Source: Taudactylus pleione
Taxonomy: Eukaryota; Chordata; Amphibia; Anura; Myobatrachidae
Length of the DNA stretch: 64,000 nt
Direction of reading: 5' to 3'
NCBI GenBank assembly: GCA_031769625.1
Contig: JAUIMM010000519.1
Span: 553,501 to 617,500, forward strand
A program made the position numbers and the translations under genes. Position 1 is the stretch's first letter. Each line of letters opens with the position of its first letter. Shown piece by piece: positions 51,515 through 62,399 of the stretch. The notes beneath the pieces were generated by a model, which saw nothing but the letters and a program-made list of their open reading frames with translations, ran no database searches and was not told where the DNA came from.

Positions 51515-54500
51515 ATGCTGGGCTGGCTACACATCCTCCGGGACCCCAGGCAACATTCAACAGCCCCCCTCTTCTTCCTCTGCATGGTGAGAATGTCCCG
51601 ACTCTCCTGTGTACCCATCACATTGTATATGACACGCTTTTCTTCTGCTTTACCTGGCAGGCATGCTGACTGTTTATGGATTATTTGTTGCCATTCAGCA
51701 ACTGCTAGGAGGATTATACTGTGTACTACTGTAGTATTCTCTCTACAGGATCACTCACCTGCTGTCTGCACCTTGCCTCCATGTACTGTACCTGCTGTAG
51801 TCACCAACCCTCTGCACTATGCTCAGGTTCATTGTTCTCTCACTCATTTCACATTGGTCTCTGAGATTACAGTGACACTGCCTTATACACAACTGCAAAT
51901 AATACCACCCTCAGTGCTTTACTCTTGTGTGTGCCTGTTGATGTACATTGCATATATATTACACTGCAGTGATTAAGGTGGAGCCAGGCAACCTACGGCA
52001 CTCCAGCTGTTGTGGAACTACAAGTCCCAGCATGCCCGGCTAAGAGAAACCCACCATCAGGGCATGCTGGAAATTGTAATCCCACAACAGCTGAAGAGCC
52101 ACAGGGTGTCTAAGAGCCTGGACTATTTGTGTAGGCTCTGAGGGCTCGATTCAGCCCCACTCGCTAGATGCGTTCGTACGCAGCAAAAGTATGCAAATCC
52201 ACGATTGCACGGCAAGGCATTAGCACGCCCACTATGTCTTGGCGTGCGATCGTGGTGTGTATGCAGACGCCCCCTAGCCTGTCACAAGACGCACTTATGC
52301 ACGTCATCTCCAGGATGTGTATGCAACCATCGGTAACATCGAGTACCATCGGAAGCGAACACAGCACTTGTGGCTGACCATACCCTACCGCAAGCATTGC
52401 GGGTGCTTCAGTGTGTAAAACAACCATGTGACGTGTACTATGACTCTGCGTCTTAATTATGCACACCTCTGAAACGGTGTTAAGACGCTCAGCTACGTTC
52501 GCACCACCACTCCCCCATTTCCATCGACCATCCCCTGTTACCATGCGCAGATTGCAAACATCGGCAGGATGCGCGTGAATGCAGCCTAGCGAGCGGGTCT
52601 GAATCGGGCCCTGAATCCTCTCCACATCTAATTTTTCATTTAAGTTTATTTTTTGTTTCTTTTTCTGCTTTTTACTATGTGTGAGGGAGCTACTGTAACT
52701 GAAGCTGATGGTGGTTACCCCCTTATCTGAATGTCTCTACGGATATATAGTAGAATTGCAGCGTTTTGTTCATGTGATTGGTGAATTCTTGTGCACTTCC
52801 AGCAAACGCAGTGGCTTAAACCTCAATCCTCAGATGGTTTTGGGGCATGCTCTAGATTCCCAGAGCTCTGTTGCTAATTCTATAACTACTGGGCATTGTA
52901 ATCCCTGTTATTATAGCTCTGTAATTAGTTCTCAGCATGAGCTATGTTAAGGCAGTGCTTAACGAAATCTGAATAATATCTCGGATACACACTATTTAGG
53001 TATTTAGTCATCCAATACGACTTGTGTGAGTGTGACTCAGTTGATGCACCCAGGACATCCTTTTTGGAAATCTTCTGTGGATTTTAGTAACTCTACAGGT
53101 TTTTGGTGAGTACAGTGGACCCAACAAAAGCACAAAATGGCTGCCGCTTTAGTAAATTCACTTATTAGAAGGCAGTGACATCACTGAAGCACAAGGCTCT
53201 TTGTGATGTCACTAGTCATTTCTAGTGAGTTGGCATGCCCACATAATTGCTGCCATTAGGGTGTGTTGGTGGGGAATCCACAATAAATATCGATTACAAG
53301 GTACAGGCAAACTGATAAATGACACAGCCACCCAAACTAGTTGCAAATGGACCTACAGGATCTCCGACTATGCCTAATTTCTACCAACGTATTCTGTATT
53401 TCATTGGTCATTCTCATGGGCATGTTAATGCCACGTCACTGTTATGAATACATAAGGCTCCCATGTCTCTGACAGGAAATGTTACAATTCATTTCCATTT
53501 TTCAATTGTCCAGAGGTTATATCCTTATTTGTATAGTTATTATTAAAACAATAGTGAACATGTGGGTGTGGGATAGTATCAATGCCAGTATTGCGGATTA
53601 TTTATTTGTTGGATAGTAATGCAGGTCACAGACATTACATTACTAATCATATGAGATCATTGCAATCCAATTGGATATGTGAAGTGCCAAATTGCATAGA
53701 TCAGTTGTGATTCATTATGGTTGAACTACAGCCATGGCCAAAAGTTTTGAGAATGACACAACAGGCCGCAACTAAGGGGGGGCTGGAGGTGCACATGCAC
53801 CGGGTGCGCCCCTGCACCCGGCGCCAGTGTCCTCCAGCCCGGGGCCGCAGGGAGGCTCCAAGCCGGACGCACGCTGAGATGTTATTACCAGCGGGTGCCC
53901 GGCTCTTTCCCTGCAGTACGGCGGTAGCCGGAGGCTGGAGTTCTCTCCTGAACTCCAGCTTCCGGCTCTCCCCACGGCCCGGGCACTATGGGAGAGACAT
54001 CATGACGTCTCTCCCATAGTTCCGAGGAGCAGCCGGGTGGACCGGACGGCGGCGGACGCAGGAGCGGGGTTTAAGGTAAGTATTGTTTTTTTTCTTTTTG
54101 TGTGTGTGTAAAAAGCGGCACTACAGGGGCATTACTATAAGGGAACTACAGGGCATTACAATAAGGACACTACAGAGGCATTACCATATGGGCACTACTA
54201 CAGGGGCATTACTATGCTGGCACTACTACAGGGGCATTACTATATGGGCACTACTACAAGGGCATTACCACAGGGGACATTACTAAAGGTGCACTGCTGA
54301 AGGGGACATTACTATGGGGGAATTTATCAGAGGGAGCACCAAATTACTGTCTTGCCCCAGGTGACAAACATCTTTGTTTCGGCCCTGGACACAAGTATTG
54401 GTTTTCACAAAGTTTGCTGCTTCAGTGTTTTTAGACCTTTTTGTTAGATGTTACTATGGAATACAGAAGTAATATTACAAGCATTTCATAAGTGTCACAG

Positions 54501-57500
54501 GCTTTTATTGACAATTCAATTAAGTTTATGCAAAGAGTCATTATTTGTAGTGTTGACCCTTCTTTTTCAAGACCTCTTCAATTCGCCCTGGCATGCTGTC
54601 AATCAACTTTTGAGCAACATACTGACTGATGTCTGCCCATTCTTGCCTAATCAATGCTTCGAGTTTGTCAGAGGATTGACCACAAGTTCTCAATGGGATT
54701 AAGGTGTGGGGAGTTTCCTGCCCATGGACCTAAAATTTAGATGTTTTGTTCCCCGAGCCACTTAGTTATCACTTTTGCCGTATGGCAAGGTGCTCCATCA
54801 TGCTGGAAAAGGCATTGTTCGTCACCAAACTGTTCTTGGATGGTTTGAGAAATTGCTCTTGGAGCATGTTCTGGTACCATTCTTTATTCTTTATTCATGG
54901 CTGTGTTCTTAGGCAAAATTCGGTAAACCATAGTAACATCTGACAAAAAGGTCTAAAACCACTGAAGCAGCAAACTTTGTGAAAACCAATACTTATGTCA
55001 TTCTCAAAACTTTTGGCCATGGCTGTATAGTGGGAAATGGTTGTACATTCTACCCTATTATTTAATCTACAATATAGCTGGCTGCACACATCAGATTTTG
55101 ATCCCGACCTCAGGGGCTGGTAAATATTTTGCTATTCTGTACATATGGTTTCCATATTATGGATTTTACTGTGTTCGAACTAATCATGTTTAAAGAAAAT
55201 CAATAGATTGTAATGAAAGGTTTACGACAGTCCTATTTAATTTTTGCAGCATGTATTTTTTGAACAATGCATTTCCCTATAATCCTATAAATATACAATT
55301 GAAACGCATGTTAAAATCTGATCATTTTCAGATAATGCCACATATGTAAATGAATGCTTCTTACACATTACAATTTTGACCTGGACAGAGCAGAGTTGTA
55401 ACAACACCCCCTACAATGCATGGGAGGTGTAACCACACCACCAGTGCACTCCATTGCAAAGCACCATAGTTAGGGGGAGATTTAATAAAGCTTGGAAAGA
55501 GATAAAAATGGAGATAAATAACACCAACCAATCAGCTCCTAACTGTCACTCTACAGACTGTGTTTGAAAAATGACAGTTAGAAACTGATTGGTTGGTGCT
55601 ATTTATTTCCAATTTTATCTCTCAACAAGCTTTATTAAATCTCCCCCTTAATTATTAAGTGAGGGGGCGTGGCCGAGCCACCTCCAGTGGCCATTTTCAC
55701 CCAGCACAGGGCCTGTCCGAAGTTTCAGCAGCCATGAAAATGTGAGAATTACTAGAGCATCCCCCCCAACCATTACACTTTTAGTGGGACAGTACCGTGG
55801 GGGGGAAGGGAAAGGGAGGTTGGGGGGGCACTCTCACCACTGTAGCAGAGTAGTGGGTAAACAGATGCTATGCCCGCATGGGCATCTAAACAGTGTGGTG
55901 GTGACTCTGGTGAGCCTGGGGGCAGCCCAGCTGTTTTGGGAGCGCTGAGCACGTCCCCAGAGTAACGGGTATGGGGTGTGATGTGAGGCCATAACCCCTT
56001 TGCCAGTAGGCCACACCCCCTTTTCAGATGCAGAAAGAGGATCTCGCTTCTGTACTCCCATATGTTGGGAGGTATTCTAGAGGAACAAAGCAAGAATATA
56101 TACAATAACATTTTAATGGGAATAAGTATTTAATGGTAAAGTGGGTAGTGGATAAGTAGGTTAAAAATTGTGTGGGGCAATGGTGTCTTAAGCAACTCAC
56201 AATGGTAGAGTTAGAGTGGTATTACGCATTGATAAATCAATGGGAGAGAGGCAACATTGAAGGGCTCAGGGACTATTTGAGTGTTGGGAATCAAATTGTC
56301 AGTAAAATATATCTTCAGTGTTTGACAACCTTACTCTGCCACCATATCACAGATCTCCTTGGGATATCAACGTGTCCTATAGCTTTATCTTGAAGCCATG
56401 CTTTGCCTGCATCTGGTTTACATCAGTACACACATCTTTACACATTAAACACTTTAGACCAGGGCCCTGGGTGCCTAGAGGGGGGAGGTACTAATTACCC
56501 AGCACCACGAGTCTGTTGCACTGCAAATGTCCCCCTTTGCAGCAGACAGCACCTTCATGGTGCCATGCATAGTATTCTCCGTTATTTTTTTCCAGAGGGG
56601 ATGTGGCCACACCTCCCTTATTTAACCACGCCCCCATCAGTACCCGGGCCCCAAATCTGTCTCTATGGCCCTGCTTTACACAGCATTACACAAATCTTTA
56701 CACATTTCACACCATTGTCCATTACACACGGGATGCAGTCAGGAAGCCGACGGTCGAAATGCCGACCGCCGGCTTCCCGACTGTCTAATCCCGGCAGGGG
56801 TCTAATGACAGGCGTCGAAATCCCGACGCCTGTCATTTTACCTATTCCGGGAGCCCGACGCCCGGCATACTGAACGAAGGTAATTATTAGAAAATAACAT
56901 AAGAAATATAAGGAAACTAGCGCACAGAAAATAATAATAAAAAAGGAATATTGTAACATTTAGATAAAAAAGAACTTTATACACAATTGTTATTGTTCTC
57001 ATGTACTGATGGAATTTATGTATTTTGTGACATATTTTCTCAGTTTTCGGCTATGTCTTCAGTATTGCTGCTACATATGTCCATATGTCCTCATCAGTCA
57101 CCGCTGTACGCTGCATGGAAAAATCCACACGTATGTGGAAGCTAATTGCAATAAAGAATCACTAAGGATAATAATTGCCTCTCCCTACAGGTTCCTTTAC
57201 TGTGCTCTACCAAAGAGACAACATCTGTAACCAAACCATCGGAACAATACTTGAATAATAAAGACTATGTTGCTCTTGAGAACTTGCCAAAAACTCTTAC
57301 CAATTCAAACATTTTGGTGAAATATATGTGCACCAGACCTTGCATGATACATATGGATGTTATAGCTTCCTCGGAATTTAGGACTGGGATTTCGGTATTC
57401 AAAAAGCGCTGGAAGAGCGAAAAACATCTTCATGAGCTAAGCACTCATTCGGTCAAATTGAAGTTTCCGAGCAGCATGGTCTACAGAGATGACTACATCA

Positions 57501-57746
57501 TAAAACACTCCATCGACATGTACTATGCAGCAATTAGAGCCTGGGTTGTACACAGTGACCAGGTAGATACGGAGTCCCGACAAAATGAAACCATGTTCTA
57601 TGCAGTAGCAAAAACATTTGCGGTGTTAGACACCATTCCACCCCACCAACGACCATACAAAGACCATCATATATGCACATCGTGGCTTTTTAAACATATG
57701 TGGATGCAAAGAGAGAAGGCAAATTCTGTGTGTCCATTTGAAACAG
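51515..57746 (+). CDS. SEL1L3: SEL1L3 (sel-1 homolog 3), first two coding exons, partial gene
   Basis: Exon 1 coding 51515-51586 gives MLGWLHILRDPRQHS and then a hydrophobic APLFFLCM, ending at a GTGAGA donor in phase 0. Exon 2, 57191-57746, opens after ctctccctacag with VPLLCST, completing a signal peptide across the 5.6-kb intron. It continues YMCTRPCMIHMDVIASSEFR, KKRWKSEKHLH, FPSSMVYRDDYIIKHSI, TIPPHQRPYKDHH and ends CPFETG before GTAAGT. These blocks match the luminal N-terminal part of vertebrate SEL1L3 as I recall it. The protein is a membrane protein with SEL1 (TPR-like) repeats farther on; no function is well established. The following exons were not found before the right window edge. 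The gene is divergent from SMIM20. Confidence 0.92.
51990..52110. mobile_element. Short inverted-repeat element with ACTACAAGTCCCAGCATGC
   Basis: The left arm cagctgttgtggaactacaa and gtcccagcatgcc faces the right arm gggcatgctggaaattgtaa and tcccacaacagctg. Both arms resemble the ACTACAAYTCCCAGCATGC motif bound by ZNF143/THAP11 in vertebrates. It is in SEL1L3 intron 1, about 0.5 kb after the start codon. Confidence 0.75.
52142..52611. mobile_element. Harbinger MITE, 470 bp
   Basis: The left end gggctcgattcagccccact and the right end, reverse complement gggcccgattcagacccgct, match the Harbinger terminal pattern. TGA flanks both ends (52139-52141 and 52612-52614). The subterminal CCGCTCGCTAGGC resembles CCACTCGCAAGCGGG of the autonomous element. 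Confidence 0.75.
52620..53725. other. SEL1L3 intron 1, no feature recognised
   Basis: No exon or clear repeat boundary was recognised. Confidence 0.4.
53762..54387. mobile_element. hAT non-autonomous element nested in the Tc1
   Basis: The ends caggccgcaactaagggg and the reverse complement cagggccgaaacaaagatg are hAT-type. The target word gacacaa is duplicated at 53755-53761 and 54388-54394, interrupting Tc1 sequence. The core (53800-54060) is shared in inverse orientation with 5290-5570; beyond it are short cactacaggggcattactat repeats (54118-54290). Confidence 0.88.
54550..54915 (-). pseudogene. Tc1 transposase remnant
   Basis: On the minus strand the segment carries the end of the Tc1 DDE domain coding region. 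On the plus strand it shows its typical complement (aattcgccctggcatgctgt, accacaagttctcaatggga). Frames are broken and most of the gene upstream is deleted. Confidence 0.75.
55030..55460. other. SEL1L3 intron 1, no feature recognised
   Basis: AT-rich sequence without recognised feature. Confidence 0.35.
55468..55648. mobile_element. Palindromic MITE (GGGGAGATTTAATAAAGC variant)
   Basis: The ends ggggagatttaataaagctt and aagctttattaaatctcccc are inverted. The loop gactgtgtttgaaaaatgac links it to 5997-6192 and 37977-38152, but the outer arms differ. Confidence 0.8.
55650..56700. other. SEL1L3 intron 1, no gene recognised
   Basis: No exon recognised. G-rich and C-rich patches (55795-55830, 56480-56660) are present without identifiable class. 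Confidence 0.35.
56720..56875. mobile_element. CCGACGGTCG-type MITE
   Basis: Contains two internal hairpins (gccgacggtcgaaatgccga with gccggcttccc, and ggcgtcgaaatcccgacgcc). Same vocabulary as the insert at 33815-34275. 56890-57180 next to it shows no feature except the acceptor of SEL1L3 exon 2. Confidence 0.55.
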
Positions 57747-57884
57747 GTAAGTAAGAGTTATAACGGATTGAGTAGGTAGGTAGTCATTTATTTGCCTAAT
57801 ATTGTGAAAATTGCTCACACACCACATCATTTGTAAATGTGCGTACAAGGAAAGCTGTAGTACCTTTGGGGTCTAGGGGTCTGT

Positions 57885-58203
57885 TTACTAAGTCTTGGAT
57901 GGAGATAAAGTGGTCGGAGATAAACTACAAGCCAACCAGCACCCAACTGTCATTTTTCAAACACAGCCTGTGACATAGCAGTTAGGAGCTGATTGGCTGG
58001 TACTTTATCTCCATCCAAAGCTTAGTAAATAGACTCCTATGTACTAAGACTTAGAGAAATAAAGTGGACTGAGTTAAAGTACCAACCAATCAGCTCCTAA
58101 CTCATTTTTCAAACACAGCCTGTAAAGTGACAGTTAGGAGCTGATTTGTCTGTACTTTTTCTCCGTCCACTTTATCTTTCCAAGGCTTAGTACATAGATC
58201 CTT
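57885..58203. mobile_element. Two adjacent palindromic MITEs (CTTAGTAAATAGAC family)
   Basis: The first, 57885-58030, has ends ggtctgtttactaagtcttg and agcttagtaaatagactcct. The second, 58034-58203, has tactaagacttagagaaata and ccaaggcttagtacatagat. Both contain the loop tttttcaaacacagcctgt, the reverse complement of the loop of the copies at 5997 and 37977. 58210-58560 beyond them is AT-rich with a (TA)n tract at 58508-58535. Confidence 0.8.
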
Positions 58204-58503
58204 TATTTTTTTAATTCTCCAGACAACTTCTGGAAAACTTGGAATAAAGTTAGAGCCATAAAACTCAACCCTGAAGTACATAGTGAAAGTTTGACGATAA
58301 TCGTGATTGTTTTTACATATTTCACCTAGGATCCATATTAGGTTTGGAAATTAGTTTTCTATTCATTCATCTACTGTATCCTTATTTGATTATAAAGTCG
58401 ATAAATGATATCCAGCTTTTATCCCTTGGACACGTGCAGAATGTAAGATGAAAACTGTAAAAAATGTTTTTACTTTATTTATGTTATTTTAGTCTCTTAT
58501 TTT

Positions 58504-58540
<37 letters not shown>

Positions 58541-58559
58541 TATGTTGATATTTACCATA

Positions 58560-59550
58560 TGGATGGTACGCAGTCACAATGTCGGCAACGAAAATGTTAT
58601 TAGTCAAAATGTGGACACCGTTATGTTAACATTCAAAATGTCGACACAGTTGAAATTTCAACAGTCAAAATGTTTCGTATCCAGACTATAGATAGACAGT
58701 TAAAAGGTCGACAATGTCTAGATAGACGCCAGGGGCCAAATGTAATAGAGAGAGAGTTTACAAAATGTGAGAGTTTAGCAGTAAAACTCTCACTCTAATA
58801 CATTGATCAAGTTGTATTTTCAAAACAGGAAACACCTGGATGAGAGTTAAAATCTTGAGAGTTCTTTGAGTATGAAAAACATGAAAGTTTGCCTGTTCTG
58901 TGACTGTATTACATTGGCTGAGTTTAAAAATGTAAGAGTTTTCGCTCACATTTTCTTAAAACTCACTATATTACATTTGGCCCTATATGTTAGACAGGCA
59001 AAAGGTCGACACACTAAAGGTCAACAGGTACAAATGGTCCACATGATCAAAATGTAGACACGCAAATGGTCGACACATTTTTGTAAAAAACTTTTAGGGT
59101 TAGGTTTAGGGCTAGGGTCAGGAACTTACTGGAGGGTTAGGGTTAGGCACTTACCCCAACGGTTAGGGTTAGGCATCAGGAGGGAGGGTTAGGCAGTTAC
59201 CGGAGGGTTAGGGTTAGGCGCTAGAAGGGATGGTTAGGGTTATGCATCAGGAGGGAGGGTTAGGGTTAGGCACCAAGGGAAGGGTAAGGGTTAGGGTGAA
59301 GCTTAGGGTTAGAAAAAAAAATGTGTCAACAATTTTCGTGTCGACCTTTTGACCATGTCGACCATTTGTACATGTCAACCTTTTCCCATGTCAACCTTTA
59401 GTGTGTTGACATTTTGTTATTGTCGAACAATTGCCAGTCTAACATCTGGCATCTATCTAGACATTGTTGACCTTTTCACTCTCTTTCTTTAATACCACAC
59501 CCAAAATGTCCACAGTTGCAAAATGTCGATATTCAACATTTCATACCAAT
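58560..59550. mobile_element. GTCGAC-rich inverted-repeat element with TTAGGG-like core
   Basis: Outer arms are around 58605-58730 and 59445-59545, inner arms around 58990-59085 and 59320-59450. They carry words such as aaaggtcgac, gtcgacctttt and taaaggtcaacaggtac in opposite orientations. Between the inner arms, 59095-59310 is a run of gggttagggttaggcac-type repeats. A smaller MITE is nested at 58733-58983. Confidence 0.65.
58733..58983. mobile_element. GGGCCAAATGTAAT MITE
   Basis: The ends gggccaaatgtaatag and tatattacatttggccc are inverted repeats. The interior repeats aaaactctcac and gagttttaca-type words. It is nested within the GTCGAC element. Confidence 0.8.
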
Positions 59551-59794
59551 CCCATAATCAATTTTTTTTAACTTTATTATGTTTGTTTTTCAAGCTATCT
59601 TAACATTTGTATCTTAGGAAAGATTGTTTTCTTTTAGGTGGGTTATGCCTCAGGGTTAATTATTAATGAAAGAACAAGTTTTTTCACCCTGTTTTCTATC
59701 TGCTCTATTGCACAGAAAACTTCCTCATTACTTAACCACTTTCCTAGCGTGATTGCATTGTTTGCGACCACATCAGGCAGTGTGTTCTGACTTA

Positions 59795-60393
59795 GGGCCT
59801 GATTCAGAGCCACTCGTAAGCGGGAGCTCGTTCGCTCTGAGCGATGTTTGCCCAACTGCGCATGCGTACGGATCGTTATACGCATGCGCGAACCAGTCTG
59901 TGCGGCCGAAATTCATGTGCTCGCAAAATAGCGAATGCCTGCTAATTTGAGTGACAGAAAGAGGCGTATGTGGGTGGTAACAGGGGAAGGTGCTTGAAAA
60001 CGGGGAGTGGAGATCCGATCGCAGGCGTGCTTAAAGGTCAAAACGGGCGTTTTATGGGTGTGCATATTTAAAACAGCAGCGTCATTGACCACGTCACTGG
60101 GTTATTTTATAGCCAGAACTGCTCGCAAAATTGTGGTAGCAAAAACCAACCACAAGAATAGCGAGCAGTTCATACCCTGTTCGATGTACTCGATTAATCT
60201 AATAAATAGCGGACATGACGTAGGATGCGAGCGGCCAGGGGGCGTAGTTTCCCAAAAAACGACCGCAAGTTTTGTACGCTCGTTCAGACCTAGAGGCGTG
60301 AACAGACCGCAAACAACGAACGGTTCATTTGAATAGCCACCCCTATTTTCTGGACGAGCGAGCGCTAATTGCGTCCGGCTCTGAATCAGGCCC
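59795..60393. mobile_element. Harbinger MITE, 599 bp, TTA duplication
   Basis: The ends gggcctgattcagagccact and ggctctgaatcaggccc are inverted repeats, flanked by TTA at 59792-59794 and 60394-60396. The left subterminal CCACTCGTAAGCGGG matches the right subterminal CCACTCGCAAGCGGG of the autonomous Harbinger. It has no coding capacity. 60400-61060, next to it, contains no recognised feature. Confidence 0.9.
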
Positions 60394-61073
60394 TTAGTTG
60401 CAAACAATGCGACCTGTCAGTAAACCACAGTAGGTGGCAGCTGGAAGAAAATCTTCCAGCAGCCGCCCATAGCAGAAGGACCTCCTGGCCCCTCTGCATC
60501 CCTGCACCCTCCCCCAGTGTCCAGTGTCTGCTGTGCTGCCGATCACTGCTGATTGGTCATCATGACATGACCCCCCCACCAGACGGCTTCAGAAAGGAGC
60601 AGCCGCCTGTGAAATGTAAATTCACCACCTCTGAGCCCCACAGTGCGTACCTGGCGGCTGCTCAGAGGGCCAGCTGCTGTACAAATGACAGTCGCGATAG
60701 TCGTGATGTTCCGAACATTGATGGTCTGATATACTAAAAATCAATTTTAATGTTATGTGTTTAAAAAAAATAAACAATTTCTGAGAGGTTTTTGGGAACA
60801 AAAATTACCAAAGTAAGTGGTTAAAAGGCATAGACAGAGGCTACTGCAGAGTTGGTGATCCTCCTAATAAGCGTATATTCGGGTTTCTCCAGGTCAGGAT
60901 GAGCCGCAATTGCATAAACAACGTTTTACTGTACTCGGCCTATATTAGAATAAATATATCTTGTTTATTCAATAATGCAGATCTCTCTTATTGTTGCAAA
61001 TTAAATTAATTAACTTTTAAAGTTGACAGAGAAAATGTTTCTTCAGGGTTTCTCAATTCTCTAACCTTTATAT

Positions 61074-61346
61074 CAGGGCCGGCTCCAGGGGTCGGAGCAC
61101 CCTGTGCCGGTCCCCTCCAAAGCACCCTGATTACCATAGGCTCCAGGGTCCGGCTCCGCCACACAGCTGCGGCGGTGGAGGTCCCTAACCTCCCGATTTA
61201 ACCACCCACGGGTCACTTCAGCCCACGGGGTGGAACAGCGGGACAGTAATGTCCTGCTGAAATCGGGATGTTGGGCAGTGGTACGCCCTCTATGGGTGGT
61301 GTGCCTGTGCGACCGCTCAGGTCGAACACCCCTAGAGCCGGCCCTG
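61074..61346. mobile_element. hAT-type MITE, 273 bp, perfect 8-bp duplication
   Basis: The ends cagggccggctccaggggtc and aacacccctagagccggccctg are inverted repeats. CTTTATAT is duplicated at 61066-61073 and 61347-61354. A truncated relative is at 4250-4448. Confidence 0.95.
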
Positions 61347-61359
61347 CTTTATATATACC

Positions 61360-62395
61360 ATGTATATAATTTATTTGTATTAGAAGATACTTCTTCTCGT
61401 TGGTTAACTCGTGAAATGGTACATAATTTTATGTTACCCATGTGAAGTGAAATTAAACTTCTAATCTATTATATTATCCGGCATGCATGAGTTCCTTACT
61501 GACAACTGCCAGCAATGACGACAAAATAGCTAACAGCACGCCCAATTCCACCTCACCTTACAGCTCACCCCGATATAATATTTCAATCTCTTTCCAAATT
61601 AGCTTAGGTAAGTAAAAAGAATCAGCTACAGCTTCTGCTCCGTGGTCAGTGACGTATTAACGTGCAGGGAGACTCCACCTCCAGCGACCAGGACTATTAT
61701 TGGATGCCAGGGACAGCACCACTAGAAAAGGTGGCAAGCAAGCTGACATGCAGTATAGTCCAAGCCAAGTATCGGGAATATAAATGACACAACTGTCTTG
61801 ACCTTTCCACACTGCTTTCATGTCACCTCCTCTGCCTCATCTGCAGTGGAAGAACTTGTGAGTGGTGGACCCAGGTATAAAAATATGCTTTGGATCTCCT
61901 CCCTTCTTGGCCCCACACTAAGTTCATAATATGCCACATAGTAGTGCTCAACATGATCGCCAAACAATACAGACAGCTTCCCAGTTTCTAATAATAATAT
62001 GTGCCCCCTTTAGTCAAATAATAATAATCTATGCCCGCTTTAAACTCACCAGTGTCTGATGTCAGCAACACTGCTCAGAGGCTCAACAGATGGGGCAGAG
62101 GGTGAAAGGAGAGGCAGAAAGTGACGGGCAGAGGCTGATGGGGAGAGGAAAAGGTTGATGAGCAGAGGGTAATGGGGAGAGGTAGAGGCTGACCTGCAGG
62201 CCAGGATACACTGGTCAGAGGACTCTGGTGACCCGAGATGCTGTGTCCGGGGTCCAAGAGGAGGTGACAACTCTTCTCGCGGGGAAGAATGCTTGATTCA
62301 ATGTGCAGATTAGTTGTCACTGCCCAGGTTCACTGCCCAGACGGGCAAGTTCTAGGTGTTTGGCATCAAACCGGGAGTCCGGATCACTGGAACCT
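61360..62395. other. SEL1L3 intron, no feature recognised
   Basis: No exon or clear repeat boundary was recognised. Confidence 0.35.
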
Positions 62396-62399
62396 GATA

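Larger units (their letters stand above)
53729..55025 (-). mobile_element. Tc1/mariner transposon, internally deleted, TA duplication
   Basis: The termini cagccatggccaaaagtttt and aaaacttttggccatggctg are perfect inverted repeats of at least 26 bp, flanked by TA at 53727-53728 and 55026-55027. A remnant of the transposase C-terminal coding region, minus strand, lies at about 54550-54915. The segment from aaccaatacttatgtcattc to the right end is intact. A hAT element is inserted at the left. Confidence 0.92.

Noticed and set aside
59095..59310. TTAGGG-like repeats as a possible interstitial telomere
   Set aside because: The repeats are irregular, with GGGTTAGGC, AGG and GCACTTA interruptions, and lie between inverted arms of a mobile-like element, so they are part of that element.
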